Source: Dioscorea cayenensis subsp. rotundata (lineage: Eukaryota > Streptophyta > Magnoliopsida > Dioscoreales > Dioscoreaceae). Taken from it: a DNA stretch of 64,000 nucleotides. The stretch covers positions 903,501 to 967,500 of the forward strand of contig NC_052474.1 of the NCBI RefSeq assembly GCF_009730915.1, read 5' to 3'. This document shows, in pieces, positions 11,130 to 24,594 of the stretch (positions are counted from its first letter, which is position 1; every line of letters begins with the position of its first letter). The position numbers and the translations under genes are program-made. Below the pieces are notes generated by a model. The model did no database searches. It was not told where the DNA came from and saw only the letters and a program-made list of their open reading frames with translations.

Positions 11130-12823
11130 GTGGAGAAGAAGCTAATGTGAAAACAAGAGCTTTTGAGTTCACTCCTCATTTTCCGAATGGAAAATTAAAA
11201 AATTAGAAAAAAAAAGGGAATAATTAATGGGGCAAAAAAAGAAGAAGAAAAAGATATGTATAGAGAGAGAGAGAGAGAGATGGGGAGAGAAGAACAGGAA
11301 GGCCTGTTTGTGCTGCTGTGTTTTGAGAGGAATGAGAATTGTTAGTGATCATGTTGGGTCTTATGTATTATTTGGGGGTATTGTTAAGGTTTGTGCTATT
11401 GAATATTGTAAAAATATATTAATGAAAATTTTCTTATTCTTTAATTCTTTGCATTCTCTTATATAAATATAGCATATATTAACGGAAAAACATGTTGTTG
11501 GGTATTAGTTATAATAAGATTTTAGATTTTGGGAACTTTAAGAAGACTATCTTTTTATCAAAGATAAAAATTAGTTAAACCAATGGCTTTATTGTTAATG
11601 TATATGTACCTTTATGTTTTTTTTTTCAAAATTTCCTCTTAAATAAAATCATTTATAGAATATTAATTGATAAATCTAATTAGATTTTTTTTTTTATTGT
11701 TTCATTACTTATAAATGACTATGATGGTTTCTTAAATTTCTATTGTTTAGTTTAACATTTTATCTTAATGTCTGAGTTTCAAAAATTTTAATTATAAAAT
11801 TTATTTATTAATTTAACAAAATGGCAAACACAATCAAAAGGCATATACGCAAGTGCACGAATAAATTTATTTATTTAATTTATATTGATGCATTTTTCAG
11901 ATATTGAGAGGGGAAGGTGTTTCTCTTGGAATGATAGACCAACCTTTGAAAATTGAATTTATAATTGTAGTGTATATTAATACTATATTACATAAAATCA
12001 CTATACATATATATTATCCTTCTGAAAGGGAATCATTCTTATTAATAAATGTTAGAAAACTATCGGCTCATTTGAAGAAATAATTAACAGATTTCAAAAT
12101 TATTAAGTAAATTCCAATGAAATATTTGTGTCCTCATACACCGTATAGTGTCGTTATCAGTGATGTCATGTCAGAAATTTTAATCAAATTCAGAGCCTGA
12201 CTTACAAATGGCGCAAAAGAAATTTTATAGGAAACAAAACAAAACCTTCTTTGTCCAATACATTAAAAAAATAGCTTTTGAGTACCCATAAGATACCGCC
12301 TTGGTTTGTTGTAACCCTTATCTTGAGTTCTTGGTTTCAAATTCTATGGTTGCTTAGAATCCAATTTCACAAACACAATAATAATAATAATAAATGGATG
12401 CGGAACCAGGTGGAAACCAACATTGGGTACTAAATGCATCCCTTTCCTCCAATTTAAGCCATTGTTATTATTTAATTATTCACAACTATGTAGCTTAAAA
12501 CCTTATTCTAATCATACCAAATAATAAAGTAATGCCAGAGGCCCATCTTCTCACGGCTAAAGTCATCAATGAATAAATTATCATTAACAGCTAACAAATC
12601 CATCCTTATCCTGAGAAAATTTAATAATAACCCGAACAACTTGATATATATATATATATATATATTTGTTATATCATCACTCATCAGCCTGGGCTAATCA
12701 CCAATTGACTTACAGTCTATCTGTTAATTATCAATCTGATTAAAAGAAAAATTAGGATTTAAAGTTTAAAAATAGAATATAAAAAAAAAACACCACATGA
12801 TTCAAAGTACAATAAAAGAAGAG

Positions 12824-12868
<45 letters not shown>

Positions 12869-13692
12869 GAAAAGAAAACAAAGAGGGCCATCACATCATC
12901 AATATATGCTATTAAGAACTTCTCAATCACACGAGAGAGCAAAACCAAGGGCAACTAAAAATCAAACAAAACAAAGAGCCGGTGGCGAAAAATATCCATA
13001 CCTCTCAGTGTGATTCCATGGCCGCATTCAATTCAGTTTATCACCATTCATCAGCACAACAACAAAACAGTTCACTATTATATCTTGGTCAGCACATGGC
13101 TAACAATTCAATTCAAAACACAACTATTCCATATATTTATTATAACTTTTGGCTATGTAAAAGAAAACCTTTTTATTTCAAGGACAACATTTTCCTTTTC
13201 AAATATGTAACCATTCGTCACAGATGCGTGTGCCAGTGAGAGACCTGCTTTCATTTCATGCGGCGTGAGTGAACCACACTCAAATGCAACAATCAAAATC
13301 AGGGTAGTGGAGTTAACCAAAGGCAACACATTAGTCTAGATGATCTCAAGCTGTTTTCATATCCTTTCTATTGTCCCACAAAGAAAATAACATCAAAATA
13401 AAGATTTAAAACATTGCTACATGGCTATGCCTGATCTACTACTACAGTAAATAACTATTTTTTTTTCTTTTTAAAAAAGAAATCTATATATCTAGTCTTC
13501 GGCCATCTACAGCCAAAACCTATCAGTTCAATGAATGCATGAAGGAGATGAACAGTAAAAGATGAGTTTGATTGGGGGTACAGTTTGAAGGTATAGATTT
13601 GATTTCAAAGAACACTTGATGCCAGAATGCCTTCAAGGTAGCAAGAACTGAACTGAAACCCCACCGACTCAGATCTATTTCACACCTAGTCT
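11130..13692. other. Intergenic region between the ERF1-like and CSN7 genes
   Basis: It contains the 3' ends of the two convergent genes and no supported coding region. There is a GA run near 11263-11280, a TA run near 12645-12664 and an ATT microsatellite at about 12826-12867. The open frames at 11227-11466 and 12982-13239 lack any recognisable motif. Confidence 0.55.
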
Positions 13693-16600
13693 CTACGACA
13701 TAGGGTGCCTTCTCCTGCAACATTAGTGAGTTAAAAAAATATATATATAAGATTAAGGCGATGGAATGCAAGTTTGAAATGGAGGGAATCATGCATGTTT
13801 ATGGGTTGGGATCCATGTAATAAATTGGTGCATTGGGAATATATTTCCTAGAATGTTCAAGAAGGTAGAGATGCACCCACTCTTTTATTGAGCATACATG
13901 GTCAAGAAAATTCCTTCTCAGTGACATTAAAAATATATATATATATATATCTCCATTAATGAATAAGAGCATTTGTTCATGGCTTGTGATTAAATAATAG
14001 AAATTATTTTGACGCGTATGTTAATGAATGCCAGTATCTATGCATATGAATACTACAGGCATGAAATCAAACAACATATACTCTACTTAGATTTGTAATT
14101 ACCTCTTGGGTCTGCTACGATCTTCATGGTCCATTAATCTTCCAGGTTCAAAATATGTCTCATCATGGCCTCGTAAGTTCAAGTCGGCCTGCTAAACTTC
14201 TGTCACTATGTAAGTAAGACACATCGATCCATATTGTACATATTTAATTTTCTACTAAATGCAAGTGTAATTGATAGTCTAATACAAAAAGTATAAACAA
14301 ATGATCCAAGGAAAAAACTGAAGATGGTGATGCCGGGGACAAACCCTGACGTACAGATCACACAATGCAATAATTATGAATTTTCATTACAAATAGCTAA
14401 CCATGAGCATATTTTCATCAAGCATAATCTATTAAGGTTTGCCCATCCATCTAGCTCACCTTGAGGGACTTCTTAACATCTTCCACCCTGTCCTCAATAT
14501 CTTTGCGATGCATCTTGTCAACCTCATTCATTCTATCCGCCCATCTGATCCTTCCTTGGATAGACTGAAGCAGGTTATCAGAATTGCCCAGCCTGCACAA
14601 AATTCATCAAAGGATGTATGAAGAATTAGCCTCGAGTGACTTGAAATTCATAAAGGTGAGTATACCATAACATAACAGGAATATGGCATGATTTCCAAGT
14701 TTCACATAGATCCAAGAAACAATATCAAAATGAACTCAAAAAAACTCTAATCTACTCGCAATCTACAGTTCTAATCTAAGAAAATTTGCACTAAACTCCC
14801 TTGATAAATAAACATGACTTGTTTCTTTTATAGTGGTGTAAAGACATCTTAAGCCAAACATATAGTATACGACTTACATAAGCATTTGGCCAAGAAAACA
14901 TGCACGCAGAATCATGACAATTGTCAAGACAATAATGAAACAATAAGAGACATCTTGGCAGCTCCTAAGAATATATAATGCAAGACCAGGCAGCAGGTAA
15001 TCTACAACAGAAGTAGACTTCTCAAAGTTACAGAAACACACCAGTCTGCCAGCGTGTCTATCATATTGCTGAGTTGTCCAGGCCTAAGATCTCTTCCAGC
15101 CGCAAATTGGACCTATATGGTGGATTATAATAAGATAATCAATGAATAAACAAATTAGTGAAGAAGTTTTATATTCTACACTCCAACCTCAAAACATCTG
15201 CGCAGTTGATCCAGTTTTCCTTTAACTATACCCTACAGGAAACATAGTTGTTAGTCACTCAGATTTAATGTGATAAAATGAAATGATGGTAATTTAGAAT
15301 TTCAGAAGCAGCTTCTCCTGACATCTAATCATAGTCTAATTCAGAGTAGTGGATGTTTTATAAAGAGAGGTAAATCCCAAACCAATGAATACTTACCGCA
15401 TACATGCACTCATTTATGAGAAAGTCCTCAAGTTCTCTTACATTTGCAACATCTATCTCAAGGATAAGTTGATCATATGGCAGTACCTGCAAGTCAAGGA
15501 AATAGTTCATTGGCTCTTTGAATGGCCACAGAGAGCTGGGGGTTTTAGACACTTGATGGAAATTCCACAATAGTTGTAGGTAAGCAAAAACTTGAAAAAG
15601 AAGGGCTGGGGATTTTAGACACTTGATGGACACATAGTTGTAGGTAAGCAAAAACTTGAAAAGAAAAGGGAAGGGAAGGGAGGGGGGGGTTATGAAGGCT
15701 TCAAAAGCGAAAAACTACTATAGCAAATTGCACATAGAAACAGTACAAGGAGCAGGAGACAAAAGCAAAAACATCAGTCTCCACAAAAAATATCATCAAC
15801 ATGTGGCAAATCATCAAGTTGTACCTCGTACAAGTTTTCTAGAAGCAACATGCTCAAAAGCAGTGACCATATAACTCCAAGAAACAAAATTGGAAAATGA
15901 ATTCCAAAAGTCATTTGAGACTAGCTTTCTACATCTATATGACTAGGGGGTGTTTAGTTCACAAGAGTGGTGAGAAGCAGTGCAAGTGGTGAAGTGACAC
16001 CTCCATTAAACATTCATTTTACATGGCAGTGTGACTTTTTCTGTTTGCTAAATCTTGGAAATGAGAAGATAAAGGTGGCACTTCCATTTTGCTGTTTGGA
16101 TGATGAAAATAGTGTACGAAAGTGGGATATAATCATCAACATATTTGCCCATAGTTTCATAAAAAATCACCGTTTATGAAAAATATCTAGGAGGATTCCA
16201 TATATAACCCACAAAAAGTTATATTTACATGTATATGAGTAAATAAAATAATGCAGTACAACCTCTATAAATAATACTTTTGGGACTAGGAATAATTATT
16301 GATTTATAGAGGTTATTAATTTATTTATCAATAAATAAATATTTATTGATTTAGACAGAGTTTTTATATTTTACACAATTGGGAAAATAAAGACAGAAAA
16401 CATACATACCAAAATTACATGCAATTCACACACATAAGGAATAACTTGTAGAAGGACTTTTTGCATTTTTTTATCAGCATTTAAAAATAAAAAAAGGTCC
16501 TCAAAATTCACATAAGAATTTCAGAAATTATAACCAAGTATTGTACTGTATCCCAAGGAAAATAATACTGTGATGGAATCATTGACAAATGAAGAGATTA

Positions 16601-19267
16601 TTCAAATGAAATGGATACACCATTTAATGACAATCAAGATCTAAATGATAGTTGTGTTTTACCAAATGTTACTCCGAAAAAGGCTTTTCTAGAAATAAAA
16701 ACCTTAAAAAATTACTTGTTACAACATGAGAAAAATATACCAAATATGGTGTGTACTTTGCAAAAAATTAAGGATAACATTAAATTTAGTTCACAGACAA
16801 AGAAGAAACAAATAACTTTAAATGCATATTTTAGGATAGAGTAAAATTTAAAAATAGAAGTACTCTAAAAAAAACTTGAATGTTATGACTTTTATATAGT
16901 ACTTTTTCTATGTATTCGATGAATTATTAGTTTATCTTTTCATTGGACCCTAAAGAGTTTTAAAAATATTATTATCCTATACATTTAGTAAAATTATTAA
17001 TTTAACACATTGGCCCAAGTCAAGATCATAAAATAAATTATTTAATTGAGGCTATTAATTAATCAAATATTCTTTTATTGAAAAATTTTACTGTTATAAC
17101 AATATGTATACCCTACAAGCTTCAACTTTTTGTATTTATAAATTATTTTTGTGGCATCTAAAACTAAAATGCAACATCCATATCTTCTCACTCTTCCTTA
17201 TTCACTTCCATCAAATCTAGAATTTTCTCTCAAGTGCTTCCCCTCCCTATTTCTTATTGTCTCTTTAATCTCTTCCTAATCTAATCTCAACCAGTCTTGA
17301 AACTCTTCCTGATCCAATCTCAACCAGCAACAAGGTAGGTGCTAGCAAAGAAAAAGAGCCTGTTGAAGAAAAGGAAGAAAATAGGTCCTCTACAAGCAGG
17401 TTCGATCACATTAAAGGAGAAAAAAATATGAACAAATATGGGTATATTTGAAGCAATTTTCTACTTTTCTAGGGATATATATACATATATATTTATAAAT
17501 ACATACAAATGCTCCAAAATATTTTATTTATTTATTTTTATTGCGAACCATATTTGGCAATTGACAATAAAATTGGATGAAGGGTGACAGAGGTGGCACT
17601 AGTTTTCCTAATTATATTTGAAAAGACTATATATAAATATATATACATACTCTGACAAAAGGTCATATTTGCACATACAGCCGCACAAATAGTATAAGTG
17701 TGTATATCATACAATTCTTATCTTTTTGAGATTTGTGAAGGATGCACACACATATGCATTATTTACAAGGATATACACAGAACTTTTAGCTTTTCCATAG
17801 ATACGTATGCAAATGATATATGTTTTTTAAGAACATGATTATAAAGGGATTTCAAATTCGTTCTGAAGTGTGATTTCACTTCTTTTAACTAAATTTCACC
17901 AAAGTTCAACTTGTTAATAAATTTTGAGAAAATCAAAACAAAGGAGTAGGAGGCACTTTGGTAAAATAAACATCCTACTAAAGTCTATAAAAGTGATCCA
18001 CTCCTGAATTCGTGGTTTCACTCCAATCCAACAAACACCCCCTCCTTGACACGCCAAAAGAATTCTCTTCTGATTTCTGGTACAATTCTTTCAAGGTCTC
18101 TACGCAAATGGCGGTGTTTCAGCTTCGTTGGCAACATTCTATTGTGTTTTCATCACAGTGATAAAAAAAACATGACTACTTAAACTAAATTTTTGTGGGA
18201 AAAAGATAGGACTTTGAATCTGGTATCTTACCCAATCCTTGATATGAAATCCTACTCTTCCCAAGAAATAAGGATTCGAAAATGAATATTCTCACTTAAC
18301 AGCCAAAAATTTCATATTAAAACTAGAAATACTAGTGAATTATTGATCAAGACATGAAATCCAAATTATGATGGAACATAACAACACATCAATCAAAGAA
18401 CGCATTGGCACAGGCAGCATGTAAAAAGCGATAAAACATTTCATACACAAGGCCGCAAATCATATATCTAGTTTTGTTTAAGGCACTTGGAGGGCAAGAG
18501 AAATAGGTTACCAATCCAATAACCAACAGAACATAAACCACTTCGGTAAATAAATCTAACAACCTCTGAGACATAATGCATCAATGAGGAACTTAAAATA
18601 GTTAGATTTATATACCTTGTTTGTCTCAGCCAATGTCAGTACACTCAATTGCTTTAGTTTGAGAACTTGATCAGGCAACAATGTTGGAAGACCCCCAGCA
18701 TTACCTGCAATTAAACAAAGCTAAACAACCGATATCCTTGATTTCTATCAAAATCAAATAGAACCTTCAGGAAAAAATTTAGGCTAGAATTTCTCAGGAG
18801 GACTCTAAACCAGGAATAAGAATATAATCTCAAAGCACATGATAGGGAGAGAAAAAAGGGCTTTTACTCTTGTAATCACTCCATGTGCCATAAGCAAACA
18901 ATCGAAGCAAATCAATAGATGATGAGAACCGCGTCCCCTGGAGCTGCATTTAGATCAATCAATCAAATAGAAAATAACCAATGTGAGCAAGAAATTGAAG
19001 GCGAGATAAGAAACCCTAGATTATTTAACATAATCAAAACCAAAAGCATAGACCAATCAAATACCAAGAACAACCATATGGAAAGAGAGACCAAAATGAA
19101 TGACAGACCTTGGCGATGTTGGGGGATGAGAGGATCTCCGAGAAGGCGAAGAGTGATGGATGGGAGGTTGCCTCGAGGACAAGTGCGGCAAGGGGAGCAC
19201 CCTCCATGCCCTCCGCCTGCTTGACGAAACGATCAATGATCTCTGCCTGCTTCTGCTCCATCTCCAT
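13693..19267 (-). CDS. CSN7: COP9 signalosome complex subunit 7 (CSN7/FUS5)
   Basis: Nine exons give 256 residues: 19109-19267, 18868-18943, 18616-18704, 15397-15486, 15188-15232, 15042-15112, 14460-14592, 14103-14188 and 13693-13714. All junctions are GT-AG and in phase. The protein starts MEMEQKQAEIIDRFV and runs through ATSHPSLFAFSEIL, LRLFAYGTWSDYK, VRELEDFLINECMYA and RDLRPGQLSNM to RPKRRRHPMS. This is collinear with Arabidopsis CSN7 (260 residues). CSN7 is a PCI-domain scaffold of the COP9 signalosome, which removes NEDD8 from cullins and so controls SCF ubiquitin ligases and light-regulated development. The ATG at 19267 was chosen because the frame upstream lacks another ATG. Intron 3 is 3.1 kb and carries transposon debris; the others are 47-1015 bases. 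No damage is visible, so the gene looks functional. Confidence 0.95.
15535..15664. repeat. Tandem duplication of about 70 bp in CSN7 intron 3
   Basis: GCTGGGGGTTTTAGACACTT at 15535 recurs with one difference at 15605. Both copies continue through ACTTGATGGA, TAGTTGTAGG and TAAGCAAAAACTTGAAAA. The second copy lacks about ten bases in the middle. Confidence 0.85.
16256..17065 (+). mobile_element. Decayed Pogo/Tigger-type (Tc1-mariner) transposon remnant in CSN7 intron 3
   Basis: The left end, from 16256, reads CAGTACAACCTCTATAAATA and continues through TTTTGGGACTAGGAATAATT to ATAGAGGTTATTAATTTAT, the typical nested terminal repeat of plant Pogo-like elements. Degenerate counterparts (TTGGCCCAAG, then TTTAATTGAGGCTATTAA) mark the right end near 17060. 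Between them, 16611-16844 encodes 77 residues ending KKKQITLNAYFRIE. This resembles the extreme C-terminus of plant Tigger/Pogo transposases, which end in a T-I-x-x-YF motif. A stretch just upstream reads SLTNEEIIQM in another frame, also family-like. Most of the transposase, including the catalytic DDE core, is missing, so the copy cannot move. The right boundary is approximate. Confidence 0.6.
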
Positions 19268-19439
19268 GGATCCAGGAACCAAGCTCCTCTTCCTTTTCCT
19301 AGAAGGATCCCTCTCCTCTCCGCCTCCTCTTGAGGGATCGAGACGGCGACCTCTGATCCTCTTCGCTCTTGACCGACGTCGGCGTCGGAGAGTGAACAGC
19401 GGCGATGGAAGCGAGTGTTGGAGGTCAGGGGGGTTTTAG

Positions 19440-21208
19440 TTTATCGGTGAGATTGCCGCAACCCGGTTTTTCATTTATCCCCTTGGAATATATTTATTTG
19501 TGCACTCCTGTCTTTTTTTTATTTTTTTATTTTTTAATATGAAATCATGAACATTAATTATTAACAACGCATTCTTCCTTACTTTGCATCTGAGTTTTTT
19601 AAAATTTTATGAGAAATTTTGAGACAATATTATATATAAAATATTATAATTAAACAACTAAAAATTATTTTATATTTTGAATTTTAAAAATCTATAGATA
19701 TTTATTGCATAAATAATTAAATGTAATTAGTATTTTTTAATTACTAATATTGTAGGTAATATAAATAAAAATTTAAATGTTATTAAAAAAATTTAAATTA
19801 TTTCTTGAAACGCTCTCGGAGTAGATTATACATTAATAATATGTATAGATTTGTATAAATATTAGAATTTTTTTAACATAATATATTAAAATTTATAAAA
19901 TTAAAGTAAAATTAATAGTTTGTTTGGATTGAGAGTGTTTTGGAGGGAAAGTAAATTAATTAAAAAAAAAGAATTGATAAGGGTTAAGTTGATTTTTTTT
20001 TGTTGTTTAGATAAAATTTTTAATTTAATAAAAAATTAATTCTGATCAATTAAGATTTATTAAACAACTTTTTTTTCTCCTTACTAAAAACTTGATTACT
20101 TAATTTAATTTTTTTATTGTACTTTAAAAATATACTGTGTTTATATAAAAAAAAATTCAACATAATAAGTGTTTTAACTCTCAACGTTTGTAGGATTTGA
20201 CACATGAATCAGAATGATTTTGCCTTTATATAAAATTCTGTATAATATAAATTTGTGGTTATATAACATAGCCGTGGGGAAATCTTTTTTGAAAATACCC
20301 CATCAAATAATTTAACATATATGTATATATATATATAATATCACTTTAAATGGAAGTTGAATTTATATGGGATAAATATATATATGTCTGTATAATTTTT
20401 TAATAATGTTGATGATATAAAATTAAGGCAGAGTTTTAAAAATATTTTTTATTAAAAACAATTCACATGATATTAAATAAAAACACATTAACATCCTTGA
20501 GGTGATACATGGTTGATAACATGAGAAAAATATAAAAATATATATTATTCATAACTGAAAATTCATATAAAAACATTATAAAATAGAATAATTTGAGAAA
20601 ATTGTATATTTTTTAAATAGTTGTCATAAAAATTTTGTTTATGATAATCAGTCTTTTTCTTTATATCTGATTTTTCAAATTCAAGTCATAAGGAATTTTG
20701 AAGATAAAATTTAGATAATTTCCTGATCTTTTGGTTGTATCTTGTGATACTATTTAAAAATATATTCATTGTTTTCTCTTTGGAGGTCATAGAGTAATAG
20801 GTTATCTCATGTAAAGATAGAGGTTTTTTTTTTTTTAATATAAAGTGGATAAATCACTCACCTCAATAAGTGTTATAATAAGTGTTATAAGAAAGAATTG
20901 ATTCATTAAACTTTGAATAATTACTAAAATTCTCTTTTTGTAATTGTTTATATTTCTCTCTAAAATTATAGGATTTATTTAACGAACCTTATTTAAATGG
21001 CAACCGTAGAACATGTTATCAAGAATGAATTGCCATCTCCTCCCATGAGATATATAATTTATTTGTTAAAATTCAGAGTAAAAACTAAATTTAAAATATT
21101 CTTAATTAAATATTTAAAAATTTAAATTAATGTTTTAAGCCCAAGAGTAACCCAACAAGGCCCACTTAACACTGAAAGGGCCCATGATAAAATCCCAAAA
21201 CCGGAAGT
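19440..21208. other. AT-rich intergenic DNA between divergent CSN7 and UCH3
   Basis: Almost entirely A/T with long homopolymers and no open frame worth reporting. It separates two divergently transcribed ubiquitin-pathway genes; their promoters lie at its two ends. Confidence 0.55.
21143..21183 (+). promoter_or_regulatory. Site II / telo-associated GGCCCA motifs upstream of UCH3
   Basis: AAGGCCCAC and AGGGCCCAT lie about 60 and 30 bases before the TATA box. GGCCCA (site II) motifs bound by TCP factors are common in promoters of housekeeping and proliferation-linked plant genes. Confidence 0.45.
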
Positions 21209-21216
21209 TATAAATA
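21209..21216 (+). promoter_or_regulatory. TATA box of UCH3
   Basis: TATAAATA, 52 bases upstream of the ATG at 21261. Confidence 0.6.
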
Positions 21217-21260
21217 CTCGTACTTGCTCCGCAAGCTTCCCTGTGAATCCGAGCAAAAGA

Positions 21261-24200
21261 ATGGCGGCGTCGAGCAAGAGATGGCTTCCTCTCGAAGCTA
21301 ACCCCGATGTCATGAACCAGGTCCTCATCTTCTCTCTCTCTCTCTCTGTTCATCCTCTTTCCCCTCTTTGATGTATATCTCTTGCGCTTGGGGTTTTCAC
21401 GATAAACCCTAACTCATAGCTCTAGAAATTCCCTATTTTTTGAGTAATTTGTTATCTATATAAGTGGATTTTTGTTGAATTTGGTCCAGTTTGTCTGGGG
21501 CCTTGGCGTGCCGGAGGACGAGGTGGAGTTCAATGATGTCTACGGCCTGGATGATGAGCTTCTGGACATGGTTCCCAAGCCTGTGCTCGCCGTGCTCTTC
21601 CTCTTTCCTTACAATGATGAGGTGAATCTTTGTTTGTATTTTACTTCGATTTATATGATTTTTTCTTTTGTGCTCGACTTGGTTGGTATTTTTTATTTAT
21701 TAAGTTTTATCATGATTTAGGCCAAAGAGGAGATCCAGAGTTCAGGTGGGCAGAAGGTATGTTTTTTCTTATAGCAACGAGATGAATTTTCATTTATTTT
21801 TTATTTATATGATATAAATACTGGGATTTTTTAGGTCCCTGATTTTTGTATATATAGTTGAAAGTGTAGTTGTTCTTTGTTCTGTATGCTTTATGGTTCT
21901 ATATAGAGCCAGGCTTCTTTAGTTGCAAATTTGTTCTATGTATGTATAGTTCTATATAGTCAGACTTCTTTTGGTGTGAATTATATAGGTTGATTAGACA
22001 AGATTGGAATTTGTAGATTGATTTCCATTGTTGTTTCCTTAGAGAGAGATGCAGCTCCTCTTGCAATTCAAATGGGTCGCCATGCTTCTCTAGCACTAAT
22101 GTCCAACGTTGAAAATAATGTTAAATCATCTCGAGTGTGTTTCTATCCTCATTAGTATTTTTCTTTTCACCTAATGGAATGCCTTAATGATAATATGATA
22201 AAGTTTTGACATTATGTTTTTTTGGTTCTTATATGCTTTTGGTATAGAATGGACCAAAAAGGATGATAGGGGCTTGGTTCAAGCTTCTGCCAAAGAAATA
22301 CTCTTCACTGTTTTTAATTGATTTTTGTAAAGGCTTGATAAGGCCACAATAAGTAGTGAACATTTTGGTATAGTGTGTAAGGTCCAGAGAGAGATCAAGA
22401 TGCAAATTATTTGTAAGAATTTGGTAAAGCAAATGTTATACATGAAGATTAGTTTCAATATACATTTATTTGCTATTTACTTGCTTCTTACTAATTTTAT
22501 TATGATTGTTTTCTTGTAGGAACCAAGTAAACAAGTGTATTTCTTAAAACAAACTGTGGATAATGCTTGTGGAACTATTGGCGTTCTTCATGCTTTGGGA
22601 AATGCAACTTCAAAAATCAATCTGGGTAAGTTTGTAAGACATTTTCTTTGTACACGATTAATCTGTGATTGAACATACACATAGGATTGTCTAATTTCTG
22701 TTTGTTCAGTTTCACTTGAAGACCTTGTTTCTATGGAAAAGCTTATTCGCATAATTTTGAATTGCCATATTCTCTCTCTGTTATTATGTGATTGGGATGC
22801 TTGTTTGGTTTGGCAGTTCTGGGATGTCTATTGCATTCTTCGTTTTGTTTTAGCTTGAAAGCAAAAAGAATCATCAGATTATGGCTTTATTTTTACTTTT
22901 TATTTTATGGAAGACAAGATTGGGCAACTAAACCCTCTTTAAATATATAAAATGTCGCTGTTAACATTTTGTAGTGTGGTGAAGTGTCTAGAGCTAAGCC
23001 GCATATTTTATCTTATGGTTAATGGAGACTTGACGTTTTATTTATTCTTGTTTTCAAAATTTGTTTCACACTAATTTTAAATCACCTGACTTATTCTTGT
23101 AATTTTGTTTCTTCAGTTGAGGGATCTTACTTTGATAGGTTCTTCAAGTCAACTTCCAACATGGATCCTTTTGAGGTTTTTTCATTTTTCAAAGTTTACT
23201 TTAATGGTGATTTTCTCAATGCTATAGCATCACTGACTATATACACACACACACCCCTTTCCAGCGTGCAGCTTTTCTTGAAGCAGACAGAGAAATGGAA
23301 GATGCACATTCTGTAGCTGCATCTGCTGGTGATACAGAGGTAGCATGACAGTATAATAAGCATGCATCTTCAATTTTTCAATGAGAAGCTATTTTTGGTT
23401 TTTTTTTTTCTCTAATTATCTAAATGTGTTGTCATGTCATGATCAAAACAAACATCCGCATAATTGGAGTAGCTTGAGAGTTGCTTGTTATGTGATTATT
23501 ATTTTGGCAAAAAAATTTAATGTGTTTGTTGCATTTTTATCTTATTGAGCAAGCATTCTCAGGTGTGAATTTTCTCTTCCTGTTTTTGATGTTAACTGAC
23601 TATGATTGTTGTCCCCTATCCCAGGCTAATCCAAATGTGGAAGAACATTATATTTGCTTCACATGTGTTGATGGTGCGGATAAAGAACTCCAATATTTTC
23701 CCCTATTATATCTATTCATCATTGAAAATCTTATGCAATTAAGTTTTTTTCTTTCATTAATTGTCAATAACTTATATGGTAAATTCTTTATTATTGTAGG
23801 AGAACTGTATGAACTTGATGGGGTTAAATCCCAACCTATATCTCACGGCCCCTCCTCACCTACCAGCTTATTGAAGGTAATCTACAAATTTAGTTGTAAT
23901 GAATTTTTGCTGTGTCTGCTAGACTTCCAGTTGATGAATTTATTCACATTCTAGAACCACAAGTTTGCGTTTATAATAGGTTTTCTTGATATAAGCTATA
24001 GAACTACAACATATGCTGTAACTCCAAATCAAGCACAGATGCATGCGAGTGCGCCTTAAGATGCACTTATAATGATGGACTTAGAATAAGAGCCAGTGAA
24101 TTTTTTTTTATTTTAATGAGTGTTATTTTCAGTGTATATTGTATTTTCTCTTTTGTTAAGGTAGCCTTTGGTTGATTTGGTTGTAATTTTAAATGCAATG

Positions 24201-24366
24201 GATTTGGTTGTAATTCTAAATGCAATGGATTTTCAGTCCTAATGTGTTTTATAATTTTTGTGCGTTGTTGTGCTAGGATGCTGCTGAAGTTATAAAAGCA
24301 ATTATTCAGAAAAATCCAGACTCCATGAATTTTAATGTTATGGCACTATCAAAGAAGGAAATATGA
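21261..24366 (+). CDS. UCH3: Ubiquitin C-terminal hydrolase, UCHL3/UCH3 type
   Basis: Nine exons encode 227 residues: 21261-21320, 21490-21621, 21721-21756, 22520-22625, 23117-23175, 23265-23339, 23625-23673, 23800-23876 and 24277-24366. Phases agree throughout. The peptidase C12 fold is complete: oxyanion Gln87 ([14 protein letters not shown]), nucleophile Cys93, His164 (EEHYICF) and Asp179 (LYELDG), with spacing close to human UCHL3 (Q89, C95, H169, D184). The enzyme removes small adducts from the C-terminus of ubiquitin and recycles monomer in the cytosol and nucleus. The length is normal for the family (about 230). The coding end [14 protein letters not shown] is duplicated downstream, which may offer an alternative last exon. 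It is tail-to-tail with the oleosin gene. The gene appears intact. Confidence 0.95.
24174..24227. repeat. Two perfectly spaced 27-bp tandem units in UCH3 intron 8
   Basis: GATTTGGTTGTAATTTTAAA plus TGCAATG at 24174-24200 is repeated at 24201-24227 with one substitution, just upstream of the last exon. Confidence 0.85.
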
Positions 24367-24594
24367 AGAAGCAACACAAGTGATGAATTTTGGCGGCTTT
24401 TTTCTCTTTCCACACTTCCTCATCAGTCCCAGTTGAAAAGCCTAAGTTTCTCGCAAACACCCCGAAACTATGTGAATGGTTATTAATAATTACAAATGTG
24501 GCACATTTTATGTTCTGAAGTTCCATGGCATGCTAACTGATTATTAATTAAAAAAAATTACTTACTAGTATCTTGTATTCTGCGCTGTATATTT

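Noticed and set aside
12982-13239. 85-residue open frame after the ERF1-like gene
   Set aside because: Overlaps another open frame, has no motif, and ordinary AT-rich composition.
19110-19439. 109-residue plus-strand open frame over the CSN7 start
   Set aside because: Antisense shadow of CSN7 exon 1 and its GC-rich leader.
23520-23954. 144-residue plus-strand open frame
   Set aside because: It reads through UCH3 introns 6-8 and contains exons 7 and 8 only as islands; the spliced gene explains it.
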